Shown here: piece after piece, positions 8,878 to 16,409 of the stretch
Layout: each line of letters opens with the position of its first letter
How positions within the stretch are numbered: the stretch's first letter is position 1
NCBI RefSeq assembly: GCF_018736145.1
Contig: NZ_CP059997.1
Span: forward strand, 3,595,501-3,659,500
Length of the DNA stretch: 64,000 nucleotides
Source of the DNA: Amycolatopsis sp. CA-230715
Lineage (GTDB): Bacteria > Actinomycetota > Actinomycetes > Mycobacteriales > Pseudonocardiaceae
Reading direction: 5' to 3'
Program-made: the position numbers and the translations under genes
The notes under the pieces: generated by a model
The model's database searches: none
What the model was told of the DNA's origin: nothing
Seen by the model: only the letters and a program-made list of their open reading frames with translations

Positions 8878-9831
8878 GTGGAGGCGGTGTGCGTGTCACC
8901 GTGGCGTGGCAGAGACAAGGGACAGGAACTCGAGCGGCGCGCCGCGCTGGCCGGTGAGGCCTCGGCCGACGCCGCGGTGGCGATGGAATCCCTCCCGGCC
9001 GCCGCCACGGCGGTCGCCACCGCCGGGCGTGACGGTAACGAGCCCGCAGCTCCGCCCGCGCCGCCCGATCTGACCGCGGCGGCCTTCTTCGACGTCGACA
9101 ACACCATGATGATGGGCGCGTCGATGTTCTACCTCGCGCGCGGGCTCGCCGCGCGCAAGTTCTTCAGCACCGCGGATCTCGCCGGTTTCGTCTGGCAGCA
9201 GGCGAAGTTCCGGATCGGCGGCAAGGAGAACAAGGACGACATCAGCTCGCACCGCGAGCAGGCACTGTCCTTTGTGGCCGGCCGGACGGTGAAGGAGCTC
9301 AACGAGATCAGCGAGGAGATCTACGACGAGCTGATGTCGGACAAGATCTGGTCCGGCACGCGCGCGCTCGCGCAGATGCACCTCGACGCCGGGCAGCGCG
9401 TCTGGCTCGTCACGGCGACGCCCATCGAGGTCGCCGCGATCATTTCCCGCAGGCTCGGCCTGACCGGTGCGCTGGGCACCGTCGCCGAATCGGTCGACGG
9501 GGTCTACACCGGACGGCTCGTCGGCGATCTGCTGCACGGCAGGGCCAAGGCGCACGCGGTGCGCGCGCTCGCCTCGCGCGAGGGGTTGAACCTGCGGCGC
9601 TGCACCGCTTACTCGGACTCCCAGAACGACGTGCCGATGCTGTCCACGGTCGGCACCGCGGTCGCGGTCAACCCGGACAGCGGCCTGCGCGACGTCGCCA
9701 GGGCGCGCGGCTGGGAGATCAGGGACTTCCGCACCGGCCGCAAGGCCGCCCGCATCGGCGTCCCGTCCGTGCTCGGCGCCGGCGCGCTGGCGGGCGCGGT
9801 CGCGGCGGGCATGGCCTACCGGCGCCGCTGA
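8878..9831 (+). CDS. HAD-IB family phosphatase (SerB-like)
   Basis: A 317-residue HAD superfamily IB hydrolase. The nucleophile motif FFDVDNT lies at about 71-76 after an Ala-rich N-terminal tail; motif II is VWLVTATP, and motif III/IV is YSDSQNDVPMLSTVG, preceded by HGRAKAHAVRAL. The C-terminus ends in a hydrophobic Gly/Ala stretch and YRRR, possibly a membrane anchor. Related proteins include SerB1 (Rv0505c) in the same syntenic block. The substrate is not known; phosphoserine or a phospholipid headgroup are possible. The GTG start at 8878 has AGGAG at good spacing. Confidence 0.88.
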   Translation: MEAVCVSPWRGRDKGQELERRAALAGEASADAAVAMESLPAAATAVATAGRDGNEPAAPPAPPDLTAAAFFDVDNTMMMGASMFYLARGLAARKFFSTADLAGFVWQQAKFRIGGKENKDDISSHREQALSFVAGRTVKELNEISEEIYDELMSDKIWSGTRALAQMHLDAGQRVWLVTATPIEVAAIISRRLGLTGALGTVAESVDGVYTGRLVGDLLHGRAKAHAVRALASREGLNLRRCTAYSDSQNDVPMLSTVGTAVAVNPDSGLRDVARARGWEIRDFRTGRKAARIGVPSVLGAGALAGAVAAGMAYRRR

Positions 9832-9851
9832 ACCCGCCCCGTCCGAAGACT

Positions 9852-10904
9852 CTAACCGCGGAAAACGCCCTCCCGCTGCGAAAGCTGCTGGTAGAGGCTG
9901 TGCTGAATGGACTCGCGCACCTGGTCGGTGAGGGTGAACACCAGCATCGGATCGTCGACGTCCTCGGGGGCGAACTGGTCAGTGCGGATCGGCTCGCCGA
10001 ACTCGATGTGCCACTTCGTCGGCAGCGGGACGGCGCCGAGCGGGCCCAGCAGCGGGAAGAACGGCGTCACCGGGAAGTAGGGCAGGCCGAGCAGCCTGGC
10101 GAGCGGCTTGATGTCGCCGATCTTCGGGTAGATCTCCTCGGCGCCGACGATCGAACACGGGATGATCGGCACGCCGGTGCGCAGCGCCGCCGAAACGAAA
10201 CCGCCGCGGCCGAACCGCTGCAGCTTGTACCGCGACGAAAACGGCTTCCCGATCCCCTTGAAGCCCTCCGGCCAGACGCCGACCAGCTCACCGGACCGCA
10301 GCAGGCGCTCCGCGTCGGCGTTGCAGGCGAGGGTCTGGCCCGATTTGCGGGCGAGCGCGCCGACGAACGGGACCCGGAACACCAGGTCGGCGCCGAGACC
10401 GCGCAGGTGGCGCTGCCCGGGATGCTCGTCGTGCACGGCGACCGCGGTCATCAGGGCGTCGAGCGGGATCGTGCCGGAATGGTTGGCGACGATCAGCGCG
10501 CCGCCTTCGGACGGCAGATTTTCGATGCCGTGCGTGCTGACGCGGAACCACTTTTCGTACAGCGCGCGCAGCGGCGGCAGGACCAGCGTTTCGGTCAGCT
10601 CGCGGTCGAAGCCGAACTCGTCGACGGTGAAGTCACCGGTCAGCCTGCTCTTGACGAACGACAATGCGGCCACGAGGGCGTCGGGAAGGGTTTCGGCGCC
10701 GAGCTCGGGCTCGATCTCGGGCGGCCGTTCCTCCTCGCTCTGCGTGCTGGGGAAGGCCACCACGGGGGCGTCGGCACGCGGCTCGTCCACCTTCGGATCG
10801 ACCGGGTCCGCCGCCTTCTCCCTGCCGGGTCCGTGCAACGGGATGATCTGGGCTTCGGCGCTGCCTGACACGTCTTCCGCTCCCACGTTCCAGCTACGGC
10901 TCAT
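9852..10904 (-). CDS. Lysophospholipid acyltransferase family protein (PlsC-like)
   Basis: A 350-residue acyltransferase expected to acylate a glycerolipid or lysophospholipid at the inner membrane. About 100 variable acidic residues precede the catalytic block LIVANHSGTIPLDALM; further PlsC-type blocks are VWPEGFKGIGKPFSSRYKLQRFGRGGF and GVPIIPCSIVGAEEIYP, quoted only as landmarks. The ATG overlaps the TGA of the upstream epimerase (ATGA), indicating translational coupling. The order epimerase-acyltransferase matches Rv0501-Rv0502 in mycobacteria. The long acidic N-terminus is a lineage feature of unknown role. Confidence 0.9.
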   Translation of the reverse strand: MSRSWNVGAEDVSGSAEAQIIPLHGPGREKAADPVDPKVDEPRADAPVVAFPSTQSEEERPPEIEPELGAETLPDALVAALSFVKSRLTGDFTVDEFGFDRELTETLVLPPLRALYEKWFRVSTHGIENLPSEGGALIVANHSGTIPLDALMTAVAVHDEHPGQRHLRGLGADLVFRVPFVGALARKSGQTLACNADAERLLRSGELVGVWPEGFKGIGKPFSSRYKLQRFGRGGFVSAALRTGVPIIPCSIVGAEEIYPKIGDIKPLARLLGLPYFPVTPFFPLLGPLGAVPLPTKWHIEFGEPIRTDQFAPEDVDDPMLVFTLTDQVRESIQHSLYQQLSQREGVFRG

Positions 10905-11950
10905 CGGGCAGCCGCCTGCCCGGTCGCCGCGGCGACCAGTACCTTCCCGGCGAGGCCGGCCAGGCGGTCCCCGTCGAGCACCGGGTGCAGCCCGCGACCG
11001 GCGATGTAGTCGTCGAAGGCCGCCTTCGTCGTCCACCTCGGCGTGTAGCCGAAGGTCTCCTTGAGCCGGGTCGTGTCGACCACGCGCCCGAAGTTCAGCA
11101 GCCGCACCTGGTCGGCCGAAAAGTCCACCACCCGCGCGCCGCGGAGCAGTTTCGCGACCGACGGCACGACCCCCTTCGGCACCGGCAGCTCGACCCGGCC
11201 CGCGCGGCGGATCGCCTGGGACAACGTCAGCACGCCGTCCGCCGCCACGTTGAACACCCCCGCCTGCTCGGTCAGCACCGCGCGTTCGAGCACGCCGAGC
11301 GCGTCCGTCGAGTGCAGGAGCTGCAGGCGCGCGTCGTAGCCCAGCACGGACGGGACGACGGGCAGCGCGAAGTACCTGGTGAGCACGGTGTCCACGGCGG
11401 GCCCGATGAGGTTTCCGCAGCGCAGCGTGGTGATCGTGATGTCGGGGCGGCGGCGGGCGAGGCCGCGCACGTACCCCTCCATCTCGACGGCGTCCTTCGC
11501 GTATCCGCTCGACGACGCCGGGATGAGCTCGGAGTCCTCGGTGAACACCGCCTGCGAGCGGGCGCCCGCTCCGTAGACCGCGGCGCTGGACTTGACCACG
11601 AGCTTGCGCACCCGGGGCGAGCGCTGGCACGCGGCGAGCAGCCGCATGGTGCCGATGACGTTGACTTCCTTGATCGCCGTCCGGCCACTGGGCGCCGCGG
11701 GGTGGCAGGTGGTCGCCGCGTGCACGACGGTGTCGACGTTCGCGGTGCTGATCACCTTCGCGATGAGCGGGTTCCGGATGTCGGCGCGCACGAACTCGGC
11801 GCGGCCCATCCGCTGCAGCACCGGCCTGCCCGGCGGCACCGTGTCCACCCCGATGACGCGTTCGAACTCGGGGTTGTTGCCCAGTCTTGCGAGCAGCTTG
11901 CCCCCCAGCTCACCCCCGACTCCGGTGACGAGCACGATGTTGGACGGCAT
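10901..11950 (-). CDS. NAD-dependent epimerase/dehydratase (extended SDR)
   Basis: A 349-residue extended short-chain dehydrogenase, probably a nucleotide-sugar epimerase. The Rossmann motif is VTGVGGELGGKLL at residues 8-20, D36 follows in VIGVDTVPPG, and the catalytic region has VVKSSAAVYGAG and SSSGYAKDAVEMEGY (Tyr-x3-Lys). It resembles the Rv0501 (GalE2-like) protein of the same block. The substrate is not evident. Its stop overlaps the start of the PlsC-like gene, so the two are coupled. Confidence 0.88.
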   Translation of the reverse strand: MPSNIVLVTGVGGELGGKLLARLGNNPEFERVIGVDTVPPGRPVLQRMGRAEFVRADIRNPLIAKVISTANVDTVVHAATTCHPAAPSGRTAIKEVNVIGTMRLLAACQRSPRVRKLVVKSSAAVYGAGARSQAVFTEDSELIPASSSGYAKDAVEMEGYVRGLARRRPDITITTLRCGNLIGPAVDTVLTRYFALPVVPSVLGYDARLQLLHSTDALGVLERAVLTEQAGVFNVAADGVLTLSQAIRRAGRVELPVPKGVVPSVAKLLRGARVVDFSADQVRLLNFGRVVDTTRLKETFGYTPRWTTKAAFDDYIAGRGLHPVLDGDRLAGLAGKVLVAAATGQAAAR

Positions 11951-12135
11951 GCGACCCCCTGAGGGCGGGTGGAAATGCGGGTTGCGGTGGCGACAGCTCT
12001 GTCACGCCGAGTGCTTGAGCCGGTACCGAAAAAGGGAATCGTGCCAGCCCATGCGAAATGTTACCTCGGGACAGGGGTGGCGCCGACAGGCCTTACATGC
12101 TATTAACCCGCGACCAGCGAACTCACCCGAATGCC

Positions 12136-12169
12136 TGAGAGCCCGCCCACACCAGTGGACGGGCTCTCA
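12136..12169 (-). terminator. Hairpin downstream of the bTHX gene
   Basis: Perfect 10-bp inverted repeat TGAGAGCCCG / CGGGCTCTCA with a 14-base loop, 70 bases past the small ribosomal gene. No U tract follows on the minus strand. It is probably a terminator or 3' stabilising hairpin between the bTHX unit and the epimerase unit. Confidence 0.45.
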
Positions 12170-12239
12170 AGAAGGCGCAGTCAGGAAACGACGCTTCGTG
12201 ACGGAAGTCGTCACGCGAAGTGCGCGGCGCGCCGAAGCG

Positions 12240-12341
12240 TCACTTGCCCTGCTTACGACGCTGCATCCGCGTGCGACGCAACAGCTTGCGGTGCTTCTTC
12301 TTCGACATGCGCTTGCGGCGCTTCTTGATCACCGAGCCCAC
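12240..12341 (-). CDS. Small ribosomal protein bTHX / AURKAIP1-COX24 domain protein, 33 aa
   Basis: A 33-residue, extremely Lys/Arg-rich protein, MGSVIKKRRKRMSKKKHRKL followed by LRRTRMQRRKQGK. This is the tiny actinobacterial AURKAIP/COX24-domain protein (Rv0500B in M. tuberculosis), regarded as a component of the small ribosomal subunit. The GTG start is fixed by AAGGAG at good spacing and by conservation of the first residues. It lies beside the BldC-like gene, as in the mycobacterial block. Confidence 0.93.
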   Translation of the reverse strand: MGSVIKKRRKRMSKKKHRKLLRRTRMQRRKQGK

Positions 12342-12468
12342 AGGTGCTCCTTAAGTTTCGTCGTCTTCTCACGCGGCCCTGCGCGGATTCCAACGGATGG
12401 AGCGCTTCAGGCACGAGCGGTGTACCAGGTTACCCGCGCCTTCACGCCCCAACCCGACGGGGGTGGGC

Positions 12469-12684
12469 CTAACCGACGTCGAAATAGGCGCCCTGCAGAT
12501 ATTCGTGCACCACCTTTTCGGGCACTCTGAATGACTTGCCGACGCGAACGGCCGGCAGTTCACCCGAGTGCACCAGGCGGTAGACGGTCATCTTGGAGAC
12601 CCGCATCATCGTGGCCACCTCGGCGACCGTCAAGAACTGGACCTGCCCGAGTGCGGGCACGTCCTCCTTCTTGTTCGGCGGCAT
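12469..12684 (-). CDS. BldC-like helix-turn-helix DNA-binding protein
   Basis: A 71-residue MerR/excisionase-type winged helix protein: LTVAEVATMMRVSKMTVYRL is the helix-turn-helix, and SGELPAVRVGKSFRVPEKVV forms the wing. It is the Rv0500A-type protein; its relative BldC in Streptomyces binds DNA cooperatively and delays development. No mobile element lies nearby, so it is a chromosomal regulator and not a phage excisionase. The ATG has GGAGAAGG about a dozen bases upstream. It sits between proC and bTHX, as in other actinobacteria. Confidence 0.92.
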   Translation of the reverse strand: MPPNKKEDVPALGQVQFLTVAEVATMMRVSKMTVYRLVHSGELPAVRVGKSFRVPEKVVHEYLQGAYFDVG

Positions 12685-12846
12685 AGTTCACCGTGCCTTC
12701 TCCACGTGCCGCGCCGCTCGGCTTCCCCACCGGCGGTATCGACACGCACGTGCTCTACGTGAGGGTAGCGGGACATGCGTTACTCGTGCGACGCCTGTCA
12801 CCAAGATGAGCCCCTACCAGCACGGTTGAACGCTCAGCTACCACGC

Positions 12847-13671
12847 TCAGCGCTTGCCCGGCTCGTCCTCGTGCGCCTTCCCGAGCTCGACGGACCGGTC
12901 GCGGGCGGCCTCGATCGCGGCGATCAGGGCTGCGCGGACACCGTGGTTCTCCAGCTCGCGGATCGCGTTGATCGTCGTGCCCGCCGGCGACGTGACGGCT
13001 TCGCGCAGCGTGACCGGGTGCTCGCCGGTGTCGGCGAGCATCTTGCTGGCCCCGACCGCCGACTGGATGATCAGCTTCTCCGCGACCGCACGCGGCAGGC
13101 CGAGCAGGATGCCCGCGTCGATCATGGCCTCGACCAGGAAGAAGAAGTACGCCGGTCCCGATCCGGACAGCGCGGTGACGGCGTCCTGCTGCGATTCCGG
13201 CACCCGCACGACCTTGCCGACGCAGGCGAGCAGCTCTTCGACCAGCGCGAGGTGCTCCGCGGTCGCGTGGCGGCCCGGTGAGATCGCGCTCATCGCCTCG
13301 CCGACCACCATCGGGGTGTTCGGCATCACCCGGACGACGGGCACGCCGTCCGCGAGCCTGCGCTCGTACAGTGCCGTCGGCAGGCCCGCGCACAGCGACA
13401 CGACCAGCGACGACGGCCCGAGCAGCGGCGCCAGTTCGGCGAGCACCGGGTCGATGTCCTGCGGCTTCACCGCGACCACCAGCACGTCCGCCCGCTTGGC
13501 CGCTTCGTCGACCTCGACAGCCTCGATGCCGTACCGGGCCGTCAGCTCGGCGGCCCGCTCGGGATGCCGTTCGGTGAACAGCAGGTCACCCGGCCGCCTG
13601 CCGCCGTGCAGCAGCCCGGACAGCAGCGCCTCGCCGATCTTGCCCGCTCCCATGACCGCGATCACGCTCAC
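12847..13671 (-). CDS. proC: Pyrroline-5-carboxylate reductase
   Basis: Catalyses the last step of proline synthesis, NAD(P)H reduction of pyrroline-5-carboxylate. 274 residues, the usual size. The Rossmann motif is VMGAGKIGEALLSGLL at 6-21, then VRVMPNTPMVVGEA and the C-terminal substrate domain ALSGSGPAYFFFLVEAM and TSPAGTTINAIRELE. The GTG start is chosen over any upstream reading because GGGAG precedes it and the N-terminus matches the family. The next upstream genes are a thioesterase and proline dehydrogenase, so synthetic and degradative proline genes lie together. Confidence 0.97.
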   Translation of the reverse strand: MSVIAVMGAGKIGEALLSGLLHGGRRPGDLLFTERHPERAAELTARYGIEAVEVDEAAKRADVLVVAVKPQDIDPVLAELAPLLGPSSLVVSLCAGLPTALYERRLADGVPVVRVMPNTPMVVGEAMSAISPGRHATAEHLALVEELLACVGKVVRVPESQQDAVTALSGSGPAYFFFLVEAMIDAGILLGLPRAVAEKLIIQSAVGASKMLADTGEHPVTLREAVTSPAGTTINAIRELENHGVRAALIAAIEAARDRSVELGKAHEDEPGKR

Positions 13672-13772
13672 GGCGTTCTCCCTTCCTTCGCACTCCGGTG
13701 CGGAGACGGCACGCGGGCGGCACGCGCCCGGTGTGCTCCGGCGCGGCCAGTGTCCTATCCGCGCCCGGCGGG

Positions 13773-14594
13773 TTACGGCGCGGGGGCCAGCGCGAGCTGG
13801 CGCGCCTGGCACACCAGCCTGCCCGCCGAATCGACGACCGTGGCGTCCGAGTCGAACCACGCCTCCTGCACCGACCGGCAGTCGATCCGCACGCGCAGCC
13901 AGCCGGGCGCGGGCCTGGCGCGCAGGATCGCGCTCAGGTGCACCGTCGGCGACCAACCGACCCGGCCGAGGTTGAACACCACCGGCGGGTTGACGTCGCT
14001 CGCGACGAGCGCGAAGTACGGATCCGGCTCGCCCTGCCGCGGGCGCGCCCACAACCGGATCACCGGCTCGGTGGAACGCCCGTTGAGGTACCCGGCGGTG
14101 GCGGCGTCGATCCGGACGTCGCAGCCGTTGGCGAGGTTGAACGAGGCATCCCCGGCATCGGCCCGCGCGGTGATCGCCGAGACCGGGGGTTCCGCGGGCA
14201 TCTGCGGCAGATCGCTCCAGTCCGGGCGGCGGACGGGCAGCCTGCCCGCGGTGATCCGCCCTTCGACGCAGCTGCGGCCCCGCTGCTCCAACCGCACGGA
14301 CACCACGGTGGCCCGCCTGCCGAGTTTGCGGACGTCGGTGCGCAGCAGCACCGGCCCGACCGCGGGCGGGTGCAGGAACTCCGCGCTGACCACCAGCGGG
14401 TCCGCGGTGGGCTCGCCGCGTTCGGACAGCAGCGTCAACGCGGCCTTCGCGAGCAGCGACATCAGGAACCCGCCGTGCGGGTGCCCGCCGATCGACCACT
14501 CCGGGCGCAGGTCGGCGGTGAGCGTGCCGTCGCCGAGTGACCGGACCCGGCACGCCGCGGCGAACGGCAGCGGGCCGCTGTTCAACGCGCTCAC
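13773..14594 (-). CDS. Thioesterase-family (double hotdog) protein
   Basis: A 273-residue protein with two hotdog-type halves: GGHPHGGFLMSLLAKAAL in the first and a second half with NGRSTEPVIRLWARPRQGEPDP and GRVGWSPTVHLSAIL. This is the acyl-CoA thioesterase-like family of Rv0499. The GTG start overlaps the proline dehydrogenase stop (GTGA), which supports this start over longer ones. The substrate is unknown; a CoA thioester is likely from the fold. Coupled translation with proline dehydrogenase is suggested by the overlap. Confidence 0.85.
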   Translation of the reverse strand: MSALNSGPLPFAAACRVRSLGDGTLTADLRPEWSIGGHPHGGFLMSLLAKAALTLLSERGEPTADPLVVSAEFLHPPAVGPVLLRTDVRKLGRRATVVSVRLEQRGRSCVEGRITAGRLPVRRPDWSDLPQMPAEPPVSAITARADAGDASFNLANGCDVRIDAATAGYLNGRSTEPVIRLWARPRQGEPDPYFALVASDVNPPVVFNLGRVGWSPTVHLSAILRARPAPGWLRVRIDCRSVQEAWFDSDATVVDSAGRLVCQARQLALAPAP

Positions 14595-15517
14595 GAACGG
14601 CTGGCCAGTGCGCGGAGGAAGAAGGCCGTGTTCGCGGGCCGTTCGGCGAGCCTGCGCATCAGGTACCCGTACCACTGGTCGCCATACGGAACGTAGATTC
14701 TCACTGTCTCACCATTCTTCGCCAGCCTGAGCTGCTCTTCCGGCCGGATGCCGTACAGCATCTGGAATTCGTAGCTGCCCGGTTCCCGCCCGTGCCAGCG
14801 GGCGCGCTCGCCGGCGATCTCGACCAGCCGGGGATCGTGCGTGGCGAACATGGGGTAACCGGGGCCGGCGAGAAGCGTGTTGACACAGCGCACGTACGAC
14901 CTGTCGACCGCGTGCGCGTGGTCGAACGCGACGTCGACGGGCTCCGCGTAGGCGCCCTTGCACAGGCGGATCCGCGACCCTTCGACGGCTAGCGCGGCGG
15001 CATCGTCCTCGGTGCGGCGCAGGTACGCCTGCAGGACGCCGCCGGTGGACGGCCAGGTGTGGCGAAGCTCGGCGAGGATCCGCAGCGTCGCGTCGGTCGT
15101 GGTGTGGTCTTCCATGTCGAGGGTCACGGTCGTGGCGCACTGGTCCGCGGCGGCGCAAATCCGCCAGGCGTTGTCGAGCGCGAGCTTTTCGTCCAGCTGC
15201 AGGCCGAGCGACGAAAGCTTGACGCTCACTTCCACGCTGCCGGACAACCCCTCCGCGTGGAGCCGGTCGAGCATCCGCAGGTTGGCCTGGACGTTCTTCT
15301 CGGCGTGCGCCCGCCCGTGCACGTCCTCACCGAGGTGGTCGAGCGTGGCGTGCAGCCCGGAGTCCGCGAGCTCGCGCACCGCCGCCACCGCTTGGTCCGT
15401 CGTCTCCCCCGCGACGAACCGCCGGACGAGGTCCCTGCTGCCCGGTGTGGCCGACACCACTCGCCGGATCACCTCGTTCCCTGCGGCGGCGAGAATCAGT
15501 GATCGCAGCGGGTTCAC
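14591..15517 (-). CDS. Proline dehydrogenase (monofunctional)
   Basis: FAD enzyme that oxidises proline to pyrroline-5-carboxylate and passes electrons to the respiratory chain. 308 residues, the size of stand-alone PRODH. The barrel motifs are TLDMEDHT, IRLCKGAYAEP, FATHDPRL, YEFQMLYGIRPEE, RIYVPYGDQWYGYLMRRLAE. The GTG start fits the family N-terminus NPLRSLILAAAGN and has GGAG five bases upstream. No pyrroline-5-carboxylate dehydrogenase gene is visible nearby. Placement two genes upstream of proC is unusual, because the two enzymes run opposite reactions. Confidence 0.94.
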   Translation of the reverse strand: MNPLRSLILAAAGNEVIRRVVSATPGSRDLVRRFVAGETTDQAVAAVRELADSGLHATLDHLGEDVHGRAHAEKNVQANLRMLDRLHAEGLSGSVEVSVKLSSLGLQLDEKLALDNAWRICAAADQCATTVTLDMEDHTTTDATLRILAELRHTWPSTGGVLQAYLRRTEDDAAALAVEGSRIRLCKGAYAEPVDVAFDHAHAVDRSYVRCVNTLLAGPGYPMFATHDPRLVEIAGERARWHGREPGSYEFQMLYGIRPEEQLRLAKNGETVRIYVPYGDQWYGYLMRRLAERPANTAFFLRALASRS

Positions 15518-15598
15518 GGGCTCCAACCTTACGTGTTCGCAGACCGGAAAAGCAGGCACCCATCCCCAGTATCGGGCCCTAAATGATCTTGAGACACC

Positions 15599-16402
15599 CT
15601 ACTGCCCGAGGTGCAGGCGCGCGAAGAGCAGCGCCTCGGCGAGATCCTTCACACGGCGTGCCGCCTGCGTGGCGCGCCGCGTGTTGACCTCGAGCACGAC
15701 CTGGCCGTCGAACCCGCGCGCGGCGAGCCGCTCCAGCAGTTCGGCGCACGGCTGGTCGCCGCGGCCGGGCACGAGGTGTTCGTCGGACGGGATGCCGCTG
15801 CCGTCGGCGAGGTGCACGTGCGCGAGCCGGTCGCCCATGCGGTCGGCGAGTGCGAGCGCGTCCATCCTGGCCGCGGAGGTGTGCGACAGGTCGAGCGTGT
15901 AGTGCGCGTACCCGACGTCCGTCGGGTCGATCGAGGGCCGGAACGCGGACACGCGCGCGTTGCGCCCGCCGCCGGGTGGCCGCACCTTGAACATGTTCTC
16001 CACCGCGACCGCGACCCCGCTGGCCTCTTCCAGCTCGGCGACGAGGTCTCCGAACGCGTCGCCGTAGCGGCGCTGCCAGCGGAACGGCGGGTGCACGACG
16101 ACGGTCTTGGCGCCGAGGTCGACCGCCGCGTCCACGCTGCGGCGCAACCGGACGACCGGGTCCGGCGACCACACCCGCTGCGTGATCAGCAGCGACGGCG
16201 AATGCACCGACAGCACCGGCATCCCGGTGCGCCGGGACCACCGGCGCAGCTCGGAGACGTCCTGGCTGACCTGATCCGCCCAGACCATCACTTCGACGCC
16301 GTCGTAGCCGAGCTGCGCGGCGAGTTCGAAGCCCGCCCCGGCGCGGAGCGGCCACACGGACGCGGTGGACAGGCCGACCGGGACCGGTGCGTGTGCGTTC
16401 AC
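15599..16402 (-). CDS. Sugar phosphate isomerase/epimerase-like TIM-barrel protein
   Basis: A 267-residue xylose-isomerase-like TIM barrel (AP endonuclease family 2 fold). Landmarks are LGYDGVEVMVWADQ, VLSVHSPSLLI, KTVVVHPPF, VAVENMFKV, YTLDLSHTSAA, LAHVHLADG and GQVVLEVN; the His, Glu and Asp residues fit a divalent-metal site. It corresponds to Rv0498. The substrate is unknown. It starts with GTG seven bases after the upstream membrane-protein gene stop, so the two are cotranscribed. Confidence 0.85.
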   Translation of the reverse strand: MNAHAPVPVGLSTASVWPLRAGAGFELAAQLGYDGVEVMVWADQVSQDVSELRRWSRRTGMPVLSVHSPSLLITQRVWSPDPVVRLRRSVDAAVDLGAKTVVVHPPFRWQRRYGDAFGDLVAELEEASGVAVAVENMFKVRPPGGGRNARVSAFRPSIDPTDVGYAHYTLDLSHTSAARMDALALADRMGDRLAHVHLADGSGIPSDEHLVPGRGDQPCAELLERLAARGFDGQVVLEVNTRRATQAARRVKDLAEALLFARLHLGQ

Positions 16403-16409
16403 CCGCGCA

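Noticed and set aside
9852..11630. 592-codon version of the acyltransferase
   Set aside because: The first 240 codons are a shifted frame of the epimerase gene; the ATGA overlap at 10904 marks the true start.
12469..12684. Phage excisionase and prophage remnant
   Set aside because: The excisionase-like protein is the conserved BldC/Rv0500A family in its normal chromosomal context; no integrase or att repeats.
12847..14553. 568-codon version of proC including an N-terminal extension
   Set aside because: The extra region is another frame of the thioesterase gene; the real start is the GTG at 13671 with a Shine-Dalgarno.
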